This document shows, in pieces, positions 48,495-58,090 of a stretch of 64,000 nt of DNA. A model generated the notes under the pieces. It did no database searches, was not told the DNA's origin, and was given only the letters and a program-made list of their open reading frames with translations. Origin of the DNA: DATBJJ01 sp963750915 (GTDB taxonomy: Bacteria > Acidobacteriota > Vicinamibacteria > Vicinamibacterales > 2-12-FULL-66-21); contig CAVVSF010000006.1 in NCBI GenBank assembly GCA_963750915.1, positions 1 through 64,000 on the forward strand, in the 5' to 3' direction. The translations under genes were made by a program, and so were the position numbers. How positions within the stretch are numbered: the first letter of the stretch is position 1; every line of letters starts with the position of its first letter.

Positions 48495-48647
48495 TCAGTG
48501 AACACCTCGTCGTCTCGTCAGCTCCCCTGAGTTCTCCCGCCAACAGCTGAGGTGCAACGGGCCGCTCGCCCGTTGCACCCTCGTCACGTCGTCTTCATCG
48601 CTCGACGGGCCTCAACTTGCTTCAGACCTGGAAGTAGAGGCCTGCGA

Positions 48648-49349
48648 ATGGATGTGCTCGTGCTGGATGTCGGTGGAACCACCGTGAAAATGCTCGCCAC
48701 CGACGCCGACGGACCACGGCAGTTCGAGTCCGGCGAGCACATGACGCCGGAGGCGATGGTCGATGAAGTGCAGCGAGCGACCGCGGATTGGCATTACGAC
48801 GTCATCTCGCTGGGTTATCCCGGCACCGTCGACGGCGATCGCATTCGCGCCGAACCTGGCAACCTCGCAGAAGGCTGGGTCGGGTTCGATTTCGAGAAAA
48901 CGTTCGGGAAGCCGGTACGAATCGTCAACGACGCGGTGATGCAGGCGCTCGGCGGCTACGATGGCGGCCGCATGCTCTATCTGGGGCTCGGCACCGGTCT
49001 CGGCACGACGCTCGTCACCGAGCACGTCGTGATCCCGCTCGAGCTCGGCTGCCTGCCGTACACGTCGAAGGAGACCATGGCCGAGCGCCTCGGCGTGAAC
49101 GGCCTCGAGACGCACGGCGTCGAGGAATGGCGGCGGTCGCTCGCCCGCATCATCGCGATGCTGCGCGAATCGTTCTCGGCCGACTACGTCGTGCTCGGCG
49201 GCGGCAACGTCACGCACGTCGAGGAGCTGCCGCCGGGGACCCGGCGCGGCGGCAACGACGACGCGTTCTCCGGAGGGTTCAGGCTGTGGGAAGAGATGGT
49301 GGAACCGCACGATCGCAAGGCGCCGCCAGTGTGGCGGGTGGTGCGATGA
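48648..49349 (+). CDS. ROK-family sugar kinase (polyphosphate glucokinase-like)
   Basis: ATG 48648 gives a 233-residue protein with the phosphate-binding loop VLDVGGTTVKML, ISLGYPGTVDGD, the catalytic Asp in IVNDAVMQALGG, and the ATP-site YLGLGTGLGTTLV. It lacks the CXCGXXGCXE zinc motif typical of many ROK kinases, as polyphosphate glucokinases do. Near the C-terminus, VVLGGGNVTHVEELPPG is the usual adenosine-motif region. Its TGA stop overlaps the HAD gene start (ATGA at 49346), so the two form an operon, possibly phosphorylating a hexose and handling its phosphate ester. Confidence 0.85.
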   Translation: MDVLVLDVGGTTVKMLATDADGPRQFESGEHMTPEAMVDEVQRATADWHYDVISLGYPGTVDGDRIRAEPGNLAEGWVGFDFEKTFGKPVRIVNDAVMQALGGYDGGRMLYLGLGTGLGTTLVTEHVVIPLELGCLPYTSKETMAERLGVNGLETHGVEEWRRSLARIIAMLRESFSADYVVLGGGNVTHVEELPPGTRRGGNDDAFSGGFRLWEEMVEPHDRKAPPVWRVVR

Positions 49350-50032
49350 GATACACGGTACTGGCAACCGACTTCGACGGCACGATCGCGCACGACGGCC
49401 GGGTCGAGGACGCGACCGTCGCCGACCTGCGGCGGGCGCGCGAGGCGGGCATCAGGCTGGTCATGGTTACGGGCCGCGAGCTGCAGGATCTCTTCAACAC
49501 TTTCGCCGACACCGACATCTTCGATCTGATCGTCGGCGAGAACGGCGCCGTGCTCTACGATCCGCTGACGAAGAAAGTCGAGACGCTGACCGCGGGCCCG
49601 CCGCCGGCGATGATCGAGATCCTCGAGAAGCAATCGGTGCCGCTCTCGGTCGGGCACTCCATCGTCGCAACCGTCGAGCCTTACGAGCATCACGTGCTGG
49701 CGGCGATCCGCGATCTCGGCCTCGGCTGGCACGTCATCTTCAACAAGGGCTCGGTGATGGCGCTGCCGTCGGACGTGACCAAGGCGACCGGCCTCGCGCC
49801 GGCGCTGGCGGCGATCGGCGCCACCGCGGCGGAGACCGTCGGCGTCGGCGACGCCGAAAACGATCAGGCGTTCCTGAAGGTATGTGGCCTGGCCGTGGCG
49901 GTGGACAACGCGCTGGCTTCGGTGAAGGAGATCGCGCACGTCGTCACCAGCGGAGCGCGGGGGGCCGGCGTCAGCGAGTTGATCGGGCGCTGGCTGTCGG
50001 GCGAGCTCGAAGCGATGCCGCAGATCAGATGA
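49346..50032 (+). CDS. HAD superfamily hydrolase (type IIB)
   Basis: This 228-residue phosphatase-like protein has motif I LATDFDGTIAHDG (nucleophile and acid Asp pair), motif II VMVTGRELQ, a C2B cap region (IVGENGAVLYDPLTKKVETL), Lys motif III in DVTKATGLAPAL and motif IV VGVGDAENDQAFL. This is the Cof/sucrose-phosphatase-like IIB group acting on sugar phosphates. It overlaps the ROK kinase stop by 4 nt and shares its operon, so a phosphosugar substrate is plausible. Its 3' end overlaps the convergent gene at 50025 by 8 nt. Confidence 0.92.
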   Translation: MRYTVLATDFDGTIAHDGRVEDATVADLRRAREAGIRLVMVTGRELQDLFNTFADTDIFDLIVGENGAVLYDPLTKKVETLTAGPPPAMIEILEKQSVPLSVGHSIVATVEPYEHHVLAAIRDLGLGWHVIFNKGSVMALPSDVTKATGLAPALAAIGATAAETVGVGDAENDQAFLKVCGLAVAVDNALASVKEIAHVVTSGARGAGVSELIGRWLSGELEAMPQIR

Positions 50033-50345
50033 GCGGCTTCAGCACCCACTCGGGATCTTCGACCAGGGCGCCGTACTCGTCGGCCGTGATCGAACGGTTG
50101 GCGTACTGACACGACAGCACGAACAGGCCGCGGCTCTCGATCCAGTCGGCGCGGGTGACCCTGGCTTCGAAGGTGCGGCCGGACGCCGTGCTCAGCTGCA
50201 GCGCTTCCTCGGGCTTGGGAATCTTCGGCACCGTGATCATCTTGCGAAAGCGCACGGTGCTGTGGTCGATCGGATATCCATTCTCGTCGAGCGCCCGCAC
50301 CTTCATGTTCGGCACGCGCAGGCTGACTTCCACGTCCATCGGCAT
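50025..50345 (-). CDS. Small conserved-looking protein of unknown function
   Basis: The frame encodes about 106 residues from ATG 50345 (MPMDVEVSLRVPNMKVRALD). It has alternating strand-like charged and hydrophobic segments (HSTVRFRKMITVPKIPKPEE, SGRTFEARVTRADW, GLFVLSCQYANRSI) and ends EDPEWVLKPLI. No signal peptide or membrane segment. I do not recognise a family. It overlaps the end of the HAD gene convergently. Codon usage is similar to its neighbours, so it is probably real. Confidence 0.6.
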   Translation of the reverse strand: MPMDVEVSLRVPNMKVRALDENGYPIDHSTVRFRKMITVPKIPKPEEALQLSTASGRTFEARVTRADWIESRGLFVLSCQYANRSITADEYGALVEDPEWVLKPLI

Positions 50346-50408
50346 GCTGCATCGTAACATTCGCGGCGCCGTGCGCGCGACGATCCGCGGCGCGATCGGC
50401 GGGAACGG

Positions 50409-50681
50409 TTACGGGCGGGCGTAGCGCTCGGCGGCGCGGGCCCTGGCGCGGGCCGCCCATTCGTCGCGATCGCGCGGCGCCGCGTTCGTGACCAGCGAGT
50501 CGAGCAGCGTCCGCGCGACGCCGGCGACATCGTCGATGGCGCGCTCGAAGGCGGCCTCGTTGGCCTGCGACGGCTTGGTGAAGCCGGACAGCTTGCGCAC
50601 GAACTGCGTCGACGCGGCCCGGATCTCGTCGTCGGTGGCCGGCGGGTCGAAGTTGAAGAGTGTCCGGATGTTTCGGCACAT
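50409..50681 (-). CDS. DUF2277 protein
   Basis: A 90-residue protein, MCRNIRTLFNFDPPATDDEI, then AASTQFVRKLSGFTKPSQAN, ending in an Ala/Arg-rich helix. This is the DUF2277 pattern, with the conserved CRNI(R/K)xLFNFxP start and KxSGFxKPSxAN segment. The function is unknown. ATG 50681 fits the family start; longer upstream frames run into the spacer. Confidence 0.87.
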   Translation of the reverse strand: MCRNIRTLFNFDPPATDDEIRAASTQFVRKLSGFTKPSQANEAAFERAIDDVAGVARTLLDSLVTNAAPRDRDEWAARARARAAERYARP

Positions 50682-50857
50682 GCGGCCATTGTACGTTGGC
50701 CTTCCCGCCGCTCCCGCAAGCCCCAGCTCAACATCGAACCGCGTGCCGCGGGCGACGTAATCTCCTGTAGCGCGTGTGGTCGAAGCCACAGCGCCTGAGT
50801 GTCCAGGAGCGACGGCCTGCATGCACGACGACCGCCTCCTGGGGAGGCGGATCATAT

Positions 50858-51442
50858 ATGCACGCAACGGCTGTTCGCACCATGATCGCGACCGACCAGG
50901 CCGCGGCCATCAACACCATCGTCCTCGCCTTTGCCTCCGACCCCGTGGCGCGCTGGGTATGGCCGGACCCGCCACGCTACGCCGCGACCATGGGGCCGTT
51001 CACGCGGGCATTCGGCGGCGTCGCCTTTCACCACCAGTCGGCGTACTGCAGCGACGACTATGCCGGCGTCGCCCTGTGGCTGCCGCCGGGCGCGCACTCC
51101 GACGAAGATGCGGTCGCCCAGTTGATCGAGGAGACGATCGATGCGGCGATGCGCGACGACGTCTACGAGATGATGGAACAGATGGGCGGCTCACACCCGC
51201 GCGAGCCGCACTGGTACTTGCCGCTCATCGGCGTCGACCCGTCGCAGCAGGGTCGCGGCTATGGCTCGGCGCTGCTGACGCACGCGCTTCGAGTCTGCGA
51301 CCGCGAGCACCGGCCGGCGTACCTCGAGTCGACGAACGCGCGCAACCTGCCGCTCTACCAGCGGTTCGGGTTCGAGGTGACGCGGGTGATCAGGGTCGGC
51401 GCGTCGCCGGCGGTGTGGCCGATGATCCGGCGCGCGCGCTGA
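50858..51442 (+). CDS. GNAT-family N-acetyltransferase
   Basis: ATG 50858 is preceded by GGGGAGG and gives 194 residues. Helix alpha1 and strand beta1 begin MIATDQAAAINTIVLAFASD; the acetyl-CoA loop is VDPSQQGRGYGSALL, corresponding to the Q/R-x-x-G-x-G/A motif; beta7 is FGFEVTRVIRVG. The acceptor substrate is not predictable. It stands alone between DUF2277 (divergent) and the convergent LVIVD gene. Confidence 0.9.
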   Translation: MHATAVRTMIATDQAAAINTIVLAFASDPVARWVWPDPPRYAATMGPFTRAFGGVAFHHQSAYCSDDYAGVALWLPPGAHSDEDAVAQLIEETIDAAMRDDVYEMMEQMGGSHPREPHWYLPLIGVDPSQQGRGYGSALLTHALRVCDREHRPAYLESTNARNLPLYQRFGFEVTRVIRVGASPAVWPMIRRAR

Positions 51443-51479
51443 GCGCGCGCGCCGGAAGTTGCGCCGCCGCGGTCGGGAA

Positions 51480-53375
51480 TCAGCGGCCGCCGGCCATGCC
51501 AGTCAGCGTCGCCGCAAGGCCCTTGAGGCGGGCGGCGTCGACCTTGCCGGCCGAGGCCGCCGCCGCGTCGAGCTCACCCGCGAGCGTCGTCAGCGGCGCC
51601 TTCGCCGCCGCGCCGCGATCGATCGCGGTCTTGATGGCGGCAGCGCGAGCGGCATCGACGGCGCCGGTGCGGGTCAGCTGATCGAGGTAGGCGCGGGCGA
51701 CGACCGGCGTCGCCGGCCACGTCGCCCGCGGCTGCTCCTGGGCGTTGAACTCGCTGCTCTTGACGAGCAGCGCTGCCTCGATCTCGTTCTGGGTGATGAA
51801 CTCGCTCGGCTTCAACTGGAAGACGTCGATGCCGCGCGCCATCTCGGCGCCGTAGACGTAGCCGTTGTACCAGTAGGTCGACCAGAAGCCGCCGACGATC
51901 AGCTTCGCCGGATCGATCGGGCCGCGGTCGAAGTAGGCGATCTCGACCGGCTTTGCCGGGTCGGTGAAGTCGAAGATCGAGATGCCGCCCTGGTACCACG
52001 CCTGCGCCATGATGTCGCGCCCCGGCACCGGGATGATCGAGCCGTTGTGGGCAACGCAGTTCTCGACCTCGCTCTGCGGCGCCGGCAGCTTGTAGTAGCC
52101 GGCGAACTGCATCTTCCGATCGACGATGTTGAAGATGGCGTTGGCGCCCCAGGTCGGCGAGTCGGTCGCCAGGCAGCGCGGCCTGGTGCCGCCGCCCCAC
52201 TCGTCGGTGAAGATCACCTTGGTGCCGTCGTTGTTGAACGTCGCCGAGTGCCAGTAGGCGAAGCTCTTGTCCGTGACCTGGTCGATGCGGGCCGGCTTGG
52301 CCGGGTCCGAGATGTCGAGCAGGATGCCGTTGCCGGAGCACGCCCCCGCCGCCAGGCCGATCTCCGGGAACACCGTGATGTCGTGGCAATGATTCGTCAG
52401 CGCCGTCGTCTGCGTGCCGGGGCCGTGCGTCCCGCCCGCCCACAGGCCGGCGATCGCGCCGGTCGACGAATCGGCGAAGATGCGCGGGCGATTGACGACC
52501 TTCGCCGTCTGCGGCGCCGCCAGCGGGATCTGGATGACGTCGATGCTGTAGAGCGCGGTGTTGGGATCTTCCTTCGGATCGAGCCCGGAGCAGCCGGCCA
52601 GCTCCTCGCCGGCGCGGACGGCGCCGGTGCCCGACCCATAGATATAGATGTTCGCCTTGTCCTTCGGATCGGTGACGAGCGTGTGGGTGTGCGAGCCGCG
52701 GCACGTCTGCACCGCCGCGATCTGCGTCGGCTTGCGGACGTCGCTGATGTCGAAGATGCGGACGCCGCGGAAGCGTTCGGGGCTCGACACCGCCTGCACG
52801 CCGCTCGGGCCGCAGTCGAGGCGGCCGCGCGTCTGCTCGACCGACATGATCAGCAGGTTGCCGTGCACCGACACGTCACCCTGGCCGCCGGGGCAGATCA
52901 CCGACGACAGCAGCTTCAGCTTCTTCGGGTTGCTGATGTCGTAGGCGTTGAAGCCGTTGAAGTTGCCGATGAAGAGATGGCTGCCGCTGAACGCCAGGTC
53001 GGAGTTGGCGAAGTTGAGCGCCCCCGCCGATCGCTCCGGCTTCTGCGTCTTCGGGTCCGGCGCCGGCTTGTCTGCCGGCTCGGCGGGCTTGGCGCCGGGA
53101 TCGGCCGGCTTGCTGCCGTTGGCGGGCGGCGGATCCATCGGCTCGCCGCCGGGATTCTTCGGGTCGAAGAACCCTTCCGGCTTCGCCAGGTGCGCAACGT
53201 GATCGAGATTGCGGACGGCCTCGCCGGCGTTCTTCAGCCCCGGCTTCAACCCGACGCGCGGGTCCTTCGACCCTGTCGGGGCCGCCGGCGCCGCGCCCTC
53301 CTGTGCCGCGCCCATTGCGCCAGCAAATACGATCGCCGCCAGCGCGCATCCAACCCTGTTCCCCACGGATCTCAT
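51480..53375 (-). CDS. Secreted LVIVD-repeat beta-propeller-like protein
   Basis: The protein is 631 residues from ATG 53375, which overlaps the DUF305 stop as ATGA. A signal peptide (NRVGCALAAIVFAGAMGAAQ) is followed by a Pro/Lys-rich linker (about 85-130) and LVIVD repeats with short DISD or FDFTDPAKP motifs (GVRIFDISDVRKPTQIA, ILLDISDPAKPARIDQV, GISIFDFTDPAKPVEIAYFD). The C-terminus is an Ala-rich helical region. LVIVD proteins are cell-surface or periplasmic; their ligands are unclear. It is co-transcribed with the DUF305 lipoprotein, as in several metal- and stress-related loci. Confidence 0.87.
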   Translation of the reverse strand: MRSVGNRVGCALAAIVFAGAMGAAQEGAAPAAPTGSKDPRVGLKPGLKNAGEAVRNLDHVAHLAKPEGFFDPKNPGGEPMDPPPANGSKPADPGAKPAEPADKPAPDPKTQKPERSAGALNFANSDLAFSGSHLFIGNFNGFNAYDISNPKKLKLLSSVICPGGQGDVSVHGNLLIMSVEQTRGRLDCGPSGVQAVSSPERFRGVRIFDISDVRKPTQIAAVQTCRGSHTHTLVTDPKDKANIYIYGSGTGAVRAGEELAGCSGLDPKEDPNTALYSIDVIQIPLAAPQTAKVVNRPRIFADSSTGAIAGLWAGGTHGPGTQTTALTNHCHDITVFPEIGLAAGACSGNGILLDISDPAKPARIDQVTDKSFAYWHSATFNNDGTKVIFTDEWGGGTRPRCLATDSPTWGANAIFNIVDRKMQFAGYYKLPAPQSEVENCVAHNGSIIPVPGRDIMAQAWYQGGISIFDFTDPAKPVEIAYFDRGPIDPAKLIVGGFWSTYWYNGYVYGAEMARGIDVFQLKPSEFITQNEIEAALLVKSSEFNAQEQPRATWPATPVVARAYLDQLTRTGAVDAARAAAIKTAIDRGAAAKAPLTTLAGELDAAAASAGKVDAARLKGLAATLTGMAGGR

Positions 53376-54055
53376 TTCTGCAGCTCCTTCAGCAGTGCGC
53401 TCATGCGCACGATCTCCATCCGCTGATCGGCATCCACGTCGGATGCGAACGCAAACATCTCCGACTCCTGCCCGGCGCCCGGCTGCGCGAACAGCTCCTT
53501 GACCATCGTCAACGCGCCGTCGTGATGCCGAATCATCCCTTCGAGAAACAGCCGATCGAATTCCTTGCCCTTCGCCGCCGCGAGGCGGCTCATGTCCTCG
53601 GGCGTGAGCATGCCCGGCATCATGCCGCCAGGCATGTGATGCGCGTGCGGACCCGGCAGCTCCTGGTCGCGGTCCTTCAACCACGCCTGCATCATCTTGA
53701 TCTCGTCCTTCTGCGAGACGTCGATGCGCTTGGCGAGCAGGAGCATGTCCGGGTTCGCGGTTCGCGACGGCAGCAGCGCCGTCATCTCCAGCGCCTGCGA
53801 GTGGTGGCCGATCATCCCCTGCATGAACTTGACGTCCGCCGCGGTGAAGCGCGGCAGCTCAGCCTGCGCCGCCGCGACCGCGTCGGCGCCGACGACGCGG
53901 CTGGCCTGCCCTGGAGCGCCGGGCTGGACGATCGGCGCAGCTCCGCCGTTCGCGGTGCGGCACGACGCGGCCACGCATCCAATCAGCACTAGGGAAGCGA
54001 CCCTGGGGAGCAGGCAGGACAACCTCTCTATTTTATCGTGGCTCGGCTCAACCAC
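53372..54055 (-). CDS. DUF305 family lipoprotein
   Basis: This 227-residue protein has a lipoprotein-like signal (LVLIGCVAASC, Cys near residue 32) and the DUF305 double motif: FMQGMIGHHSQALEM and, after a His/Met/Pro/Gly-rich linker (HAHHMPGGMMPGM), LEGMIRHHDGALTM. The MIxHHxxA repeats form a ferritin-like four-helix bundle that may bind metal. It is the first gene of a two-gene operon with the LVIVD protein. No start earlier than the annotated one gives a better signal. Confidence 0.87.
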   Translation of the reverse strand: MVEPSHDKIERLSCLLPRVASLVLIGCVAASCRTANGGAAPIVQPGAPGQASRVVGADAVAAAQAELPRFTAADVKFMQGMIGHHSQALEMTALLPSRTANPDMLLLAKRIDVSQKDEIKMMQAWLKDRDQELPGPHAHHMPGGMMPGMLTPEDMSRLAAAKGKEFDRLFLEGMIRHHDGALTMVKELFAQPGAGQESEMFAFASDVDADQRMEIVRMSALLKELQK

Positions 54056-54131
54056 CGCCAGCCCATCATTTGGCCGCCGGCAGCGAGGTCGGGCACGAGC
54101 GCCGCCCTACCGCGGCGGTCGGCAGCGCCGT

Positions 54132-55181
54132 TCAGTACAGCCAGGCGCCGAATGCGAGGCAGATCAGAGCATTCGCCGTCGCCATCGTGAAGTCGTCGGT
54201 TCCCCGCGGCGAATAGAGTTCGAGCAGCGTGTTCGACGTCGCAATCACGACGGCGAGGAACAGCCACGGCGTCCCGAGGCCGTGCGCGACGACGACCGCG
54301 ACGCACAGCGCCAGCGAGCCGAGGAATGCAGCGACGACGCCGGTGATCGACTTGCGATTCACGTCGCCGATGCCCCAGACGCGGATCTGCTGCCGGCCGA
54401 AAAGCGCGCCGAACACCTCGGCACTGGCATCGGCAGCAACGTACGAGCCCCAAATCAGTGCGAATACCGGCGCGAACTCATGCTTGGGGAAGACCGCGGC
54501 GAGCTGCGCCCCGATCGGCACCATCACGAACTTGAAGGCCGCCCACAGCGTCGAGATCAACAGGCAGTTGGCGCGCGCGAGGACGCCGTCCATGATGCGC
54601 GACTGCGGACCGTAGAAGAACGCGCCGGCGAAGCCGCTGGCGTAGAACAAGCCGAGGAAGATCCAACTGGCGACGAGACCGTCGAGCAGGTTGTCCTGGA
54701 AGAATGCGCTGGCGAAGGTCGGCGTCTGATTCTGTTCGACCTGGACATACAGGTAATAGAAGCCGGCGGTGGCCAGCGTGATGAAGCGGCCGCGGCGGCC
54801 GATCATGTCGGTGATGCGAATGCGCCGCTCGGAGTAGCGCTGCACGAGGGCGGCGACATCGTAGGGACGGTCCATCCGCGACGAGAACGCATCCCGCCGA
54901 TCCTCCCGGGAGAAGCCGACGAACCACCTGAGGAGCGCCGCCTTGATCGCCCACCAGATGCCGCCCCAGATGACGTTGAAGACGAGCACGCCGACCAGGA
55001 CACGGCCGAACGTCGCGGCGTTGACGGTGTAGTCGGAGAAGAAGAACGACCCGCCGGCCAGGAACGTGACGAACCAGAAGACGGTCAGGGCGGCGTTGAA
55101 CACGAGCGCGCCGCGGAAGATCCTGGCCGCGGTGTCGAGACGGCTGTCGCGCGAGGCGGATCGTGCTGGGGCAACTGCCAT
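54132..55181 (-). CDS. Polytopic membrane protein, possibly phytol/dolichol kinase-like
   Basis: From ATG 55181 a 349-residue membrane protein with about eight segments, for example IFRGALVFNAALTVFWFVTF, VLVGVLVFNVIWGGIWWAIK, WIFLGLFYASGFAGAFF and WGSYVAADASAEVFGALFG. The C-terminus has DVNRKSITGVVAAFLGSLAL and ELYSPRGTDDFTMATANALI, which resemble the GRKS and SPRGxDN motifs of dolichol- and phytol-kinase-like or CDP-diglyceride-type enzymes, so a lipid-linked kinase or cytidylyltransferase role is possible. It is convergent with nothing and lies beside the ankyrin-PQQ gene on the opposite strand. Confidence 0.6.
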   Translation of the reverse strand: MAVAPARSASRDSRLDTAARIFRGALVFNAALTVFWFVTFLAGGSFFFSDYTVNAATFGRVLVGVLVFNVIWGGIWWAIKAALLRWFVGFSREDRRDAFSSRMDRPYDVAALVQRYSERRIRITDMIGRRGRFITLATAGFYYLYVQVEQNQTPTFASAFFQDNLLDGLVASWIFLGLFYASGFAGAFFYGPQSRIMDGVLARANCLLISTLWAAFKFVMVPIGAQLAAVFPKHEFAPVFALIWGSYVAADASAEVFGALFGRQQIRVWGIGDVNRKSITGVVAAFLGSLALCVAVVVAHGLGTPWLFLAVVIATSNTLLELYSPRGTDDFTMATANALICLAFGAWLY

Positions 55182-55323
55182 TGGGGCCGCAGCATATTCT
55201 TCACAATCGGGCGCCATCCACAAGTCGAGGCCATTCTTGGTACGCGGAGCTGAAGCCTCGCGCCACGTTCGTTGGCCGAACTCGCTGGCTCGACCGGACG
55301 TAGAATCCCTGCGAGGAGCACGC

Positions 55324-57562
55324 ATGCCGTTCATCACTCTGCTCGCCGCGGTCGCGCTGGGCCTGGCCCCCATTACTCCGGCACCGCCGGTCCCCGTCCC
55401 GCAGTCACCGGCTTCCCAGGCGCCGGCGACACCGCCGCCGATTGCGGAAGAGCTCTTCGCCGCCGCGCGCGCCGGTGATGCGGCGCGGGTCACCGCAGCC
55501 CTCGACAAGGGCGCCGATGTCAACGCCAGGACGCGCTACGGCGCCACGGCGCTGATGTTCGCCGCCGACAAAGGCCACGTCGAGATCGTGAAGCTGCTGC
55601 TGGCGCGCGGCGCCGACGTCAACGCCCAGGACAGCTTCTATAAGATGCGCGCCATCGACATGGCGTCGATGAACAATCACGGCGGCGCGGTGACGCTGCT
55701 GCTCGAGAAGGGCTCGAAGGGCGCGCCCGGCGTCCTGTCGCAGGCGATCCAGCGCGGCGACGCGGCGCTGGTGGCGACGGCGCTGACATCGCCCGAGCTG
55801 ACGCGCACCGAGCTTCGGCCGGCGCTGGCCGGCGCCAAGAAGACCGGCAACGCCGAGATCATCGCGCTCGTCGAGAAGAAGATCGCCTCGCTGCCCCCTG
55901 AAGCCGCCGCGCCGACGGTTGCCGTCGATCGCGCGACGCTGCAGTCCTACGTCGGCAGCTATCGCAACGAGGCGGCCGGGGCATCGATCGCGGTCGCGCT
56001 CAAAGACGATCAACTGATGCTGACGCCGCCGGGCACCGGCCCGCAGCTGACGCTCGCCGCGACCTCGGCGACCAGCTTCCAGGTCGTCGAACAGCCGGGC
56101 CTGACGCTGAACTTCGAGGGCCGCGGCGGCACGATCGAGCGCGTCGTCGCCGTGATGGCGGGCACGCCGCAGGTGTGGACGCGCGTCGCCGCGGCCGCGC
56201 CAGGAGCCGCGCCGGCCGCTCCTGCCCCGCCGCCGACGGCGCCGCCGCCGACACCGGCGGACGTGAAGCCGGCGGCACGAAGCGCGGCGCGCAACTGGCC
56301 GGCGTTCCGCGGCGAGAACGCCGCCGGCAACGGCGACGGCCAGGGCGCCGTCGTCGAGTGGGACGTCGACACGCAGCAGAACCTGCGCTGGAAAACCGCG
56401 ATTCCCGGGATCTCGACCGCCAGCCCCGTCGTCTGGGGCAACCGCGTCTTCGTCGTCACCGCGATCAGCAGCGCCGGCGACAAGACCTTCAGGACCGGGC
56501 TCTACGGCGACGTCGCGCCGGTCAACGACCTGTCCGAGCACACCTGGAAGATCTACGCCCTCGACAAGGCCAGCGGCAAGATCCTGTGGGAGCGCGAGGC
56601 GTTCAAGGGCGTGCCGAAGGTGAAGCGGCACACCAAGTCGAGCCAGGCCAACTCCACGCCCGTGACCGACGGCCGGCGCGTCGTGGCGATGTTCGGATCG
56701 ATCGGCATGCTCGCGGCGTGGGACATGGAGGGCAAGCCGCTCTGGAACGGCCGACGTCGGCGTGCTCGACAGCGGCTGGTTCTTCGACCCCGACACCCAG
56801 TGGGGCCATTCGAGCTCGCCGATCATCCACGGCGACAACGTCATCGTCCAGGCCGATCGCTACAAGGGATCGTTCATCGCCGCCTACGATGCCACGACCG
56901 GCAAGGAGCGGTGGCGCACGGACCGCGATGAGATCTCGACCTGGGGAACGCCGACCGTCTTCCGGGCCGGCAGCCGCGAGCAGATCGTGACCAACGGCCC
57001 GAAGGTTCGCGGCTACGACCCCGCGAGCGGCAAGCTGCTGTGGACGCTCGGGCCCAACTCCGAAGTGACCGTCGGCACGCCGGTCGTCGGCAACGGCATC
57101 GTCTACGTCACCGGCGGTTATCCGCCGGCGCGGCCGATCTACGCGATCAAGCCGAACGCCAGCGGCGACATCTCGCTGCCGAAGGATCAGACCTCGAGCG
57201 ACGTCATCGCCTGGAGCAACACCGAAGGGACGTACATCCCGACTCCGGTCTTCTACGACGGCCTCCTCTACACCTGCAACAACAACGGCGTCGTCACTGC
57301 CTACGACGGCGCGAGCGGCGAGCGGATCTATCGCGCCCGCGTCGGCGGCGGCGGCTCGTTCTCGGCGTCGCCCGTCGCCGCCGACGGCCGGCTCTACTTC
57401 GCCAACGAGGATGGTGACGTCTACGTCATCAAGGCGGGACGCGTGTATCAGGAGCTGGCGAAGAACGAGATGAAGGACGTGATCATGTCGACACCGGCGA
57501 TCTCGGACGGCCTCGTGATCGTGAGGACGCTGACCCACGTCTACGGTATCGGAGAGAAATAG
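55324..57562 (+). CDS. Ankyrin-repeat plus PQQ-type propeller protein, frame-broken near 56750
   Basis: ATG 55324 starts a signal-like peptide (MPFITLLAAVALGLAPITPA) and two or three ankyrin repeats (KGADVNARTRYGATALMFAA, ARGADVNAQDSFYKM) follow. After a Pro/Ala-rich linker comes a PQQ/outer membrane assembly BamB-like propeller (NWPAFRGENAAGNGDGQGAV, WKIYALDKASGKILWEREAF). At about 56750 the frame changes: LWNG then shifts to ADVGVLDSGWFFDPDTQWGH and continues to VYGIGEK with TAG at 57562. Two bases appear to be missing. As given, the product stops shortly after the break. The fusion order ANK-propeller is uncommon. Confidence 0.8.
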
Positions 57563-57569
57563 GCCGGGC

Positions 57570-57995
57570 ATGCCGGACCGGTTCGATCTCCGGCGTTTCG
57601 TCGACGCGCAGGAGGCCGACTACGACATCGCGCTGCGCGAGATCCGGAACGGCCGCAAGCAGTCGCACTGGATGTGGTACGTCTTTCCGCAGTTCGCCGG
57701 TCTCGGCCTGAGCCCGACGTCGCAGCGCTACGCGATCGGCAGCCTCGCCGAGGCCTCGGCCTACCTGGCCCACCCTGTCCTGGGGCCGCGGCTCCTCGAG
57801 TGCGCCGACGCGGTGCTGGCGCTTCGCGATCGCTCGGCGCTCGAGGTGTTCGGCTCGCCGGACGACATGAAACTGCGCTCCAGCGCGACGATGTTCGCGG
57901 CGGTCTCACCCGCCGGCTCCGCGTTTCACCGGATCGTGGAGCAATACTTCGGCGGTGATCACGATGAGCGGACCCGGGCGTTGATCGCAGGCTAA
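57570..57995 (+). CDS. DUF1810 protein
   Basis: This 141-residue protein carries the DUF1810 pattern FVDAQEADYDIALREIRNGR, SHWMWYVFPQFAGLG, YLAHPVLGPRLLECADAVLA and a C-terminal MKLRSSATMFAAVSP. The family is small and alpha-helical; its role is not established. It starts 7 nt after the propeller gene and may belong to the same transcript. The second repeat element follows immediately after its TAA stop. Confidence 0.88.
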   Translation: MPDRFDLRRFVDAQEADYDIALREIRNGRKQSHWMWYVFPQFAGLGLSPTSQRYAIGSLAEASAYLAHPVLGPRLLECADAVLALRDRSALEVFGSPDDMKLRSSATMFAAVSPAGSAFHRIVEQYFGGDHDERTRALIAG

Positions 57996-58090
57996 AGGGA
58001 AAAGGCAAAAGGGAGAAGGCAGAACTGCTCTGGTTTCTGCCTTCTGCCTTCTCCGTTCTGCCTTGCAGGCCGGTTCCCATCAGCCTGCTA
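57996..58090 (-). repeat. Hairpin repeat element, copy 2
   Basis: The reverse complement starts TAGCAGGCTGATG, then CCGGCCTGCAAGGCAGAA, nearly the same as the start of the element at 47806. Its interior forms a hairpin of GGAGAAGGCAGAA with TTCTGCCTTCTCC. Its first three bases are the TAG stop (58088-58090) of the SemiSWEET-DUF1569 gene, exactly as copy 1 does for the response regulator. Confidence 0.7.

Noticed and set aside
51459..53426. 655-codon plus-strand ORF opposite the LVIVD gene
   Set aside because: Arg/Asp/Ala-rich sequence without motifs; the minus-strand frame has signal peptide and repeats.
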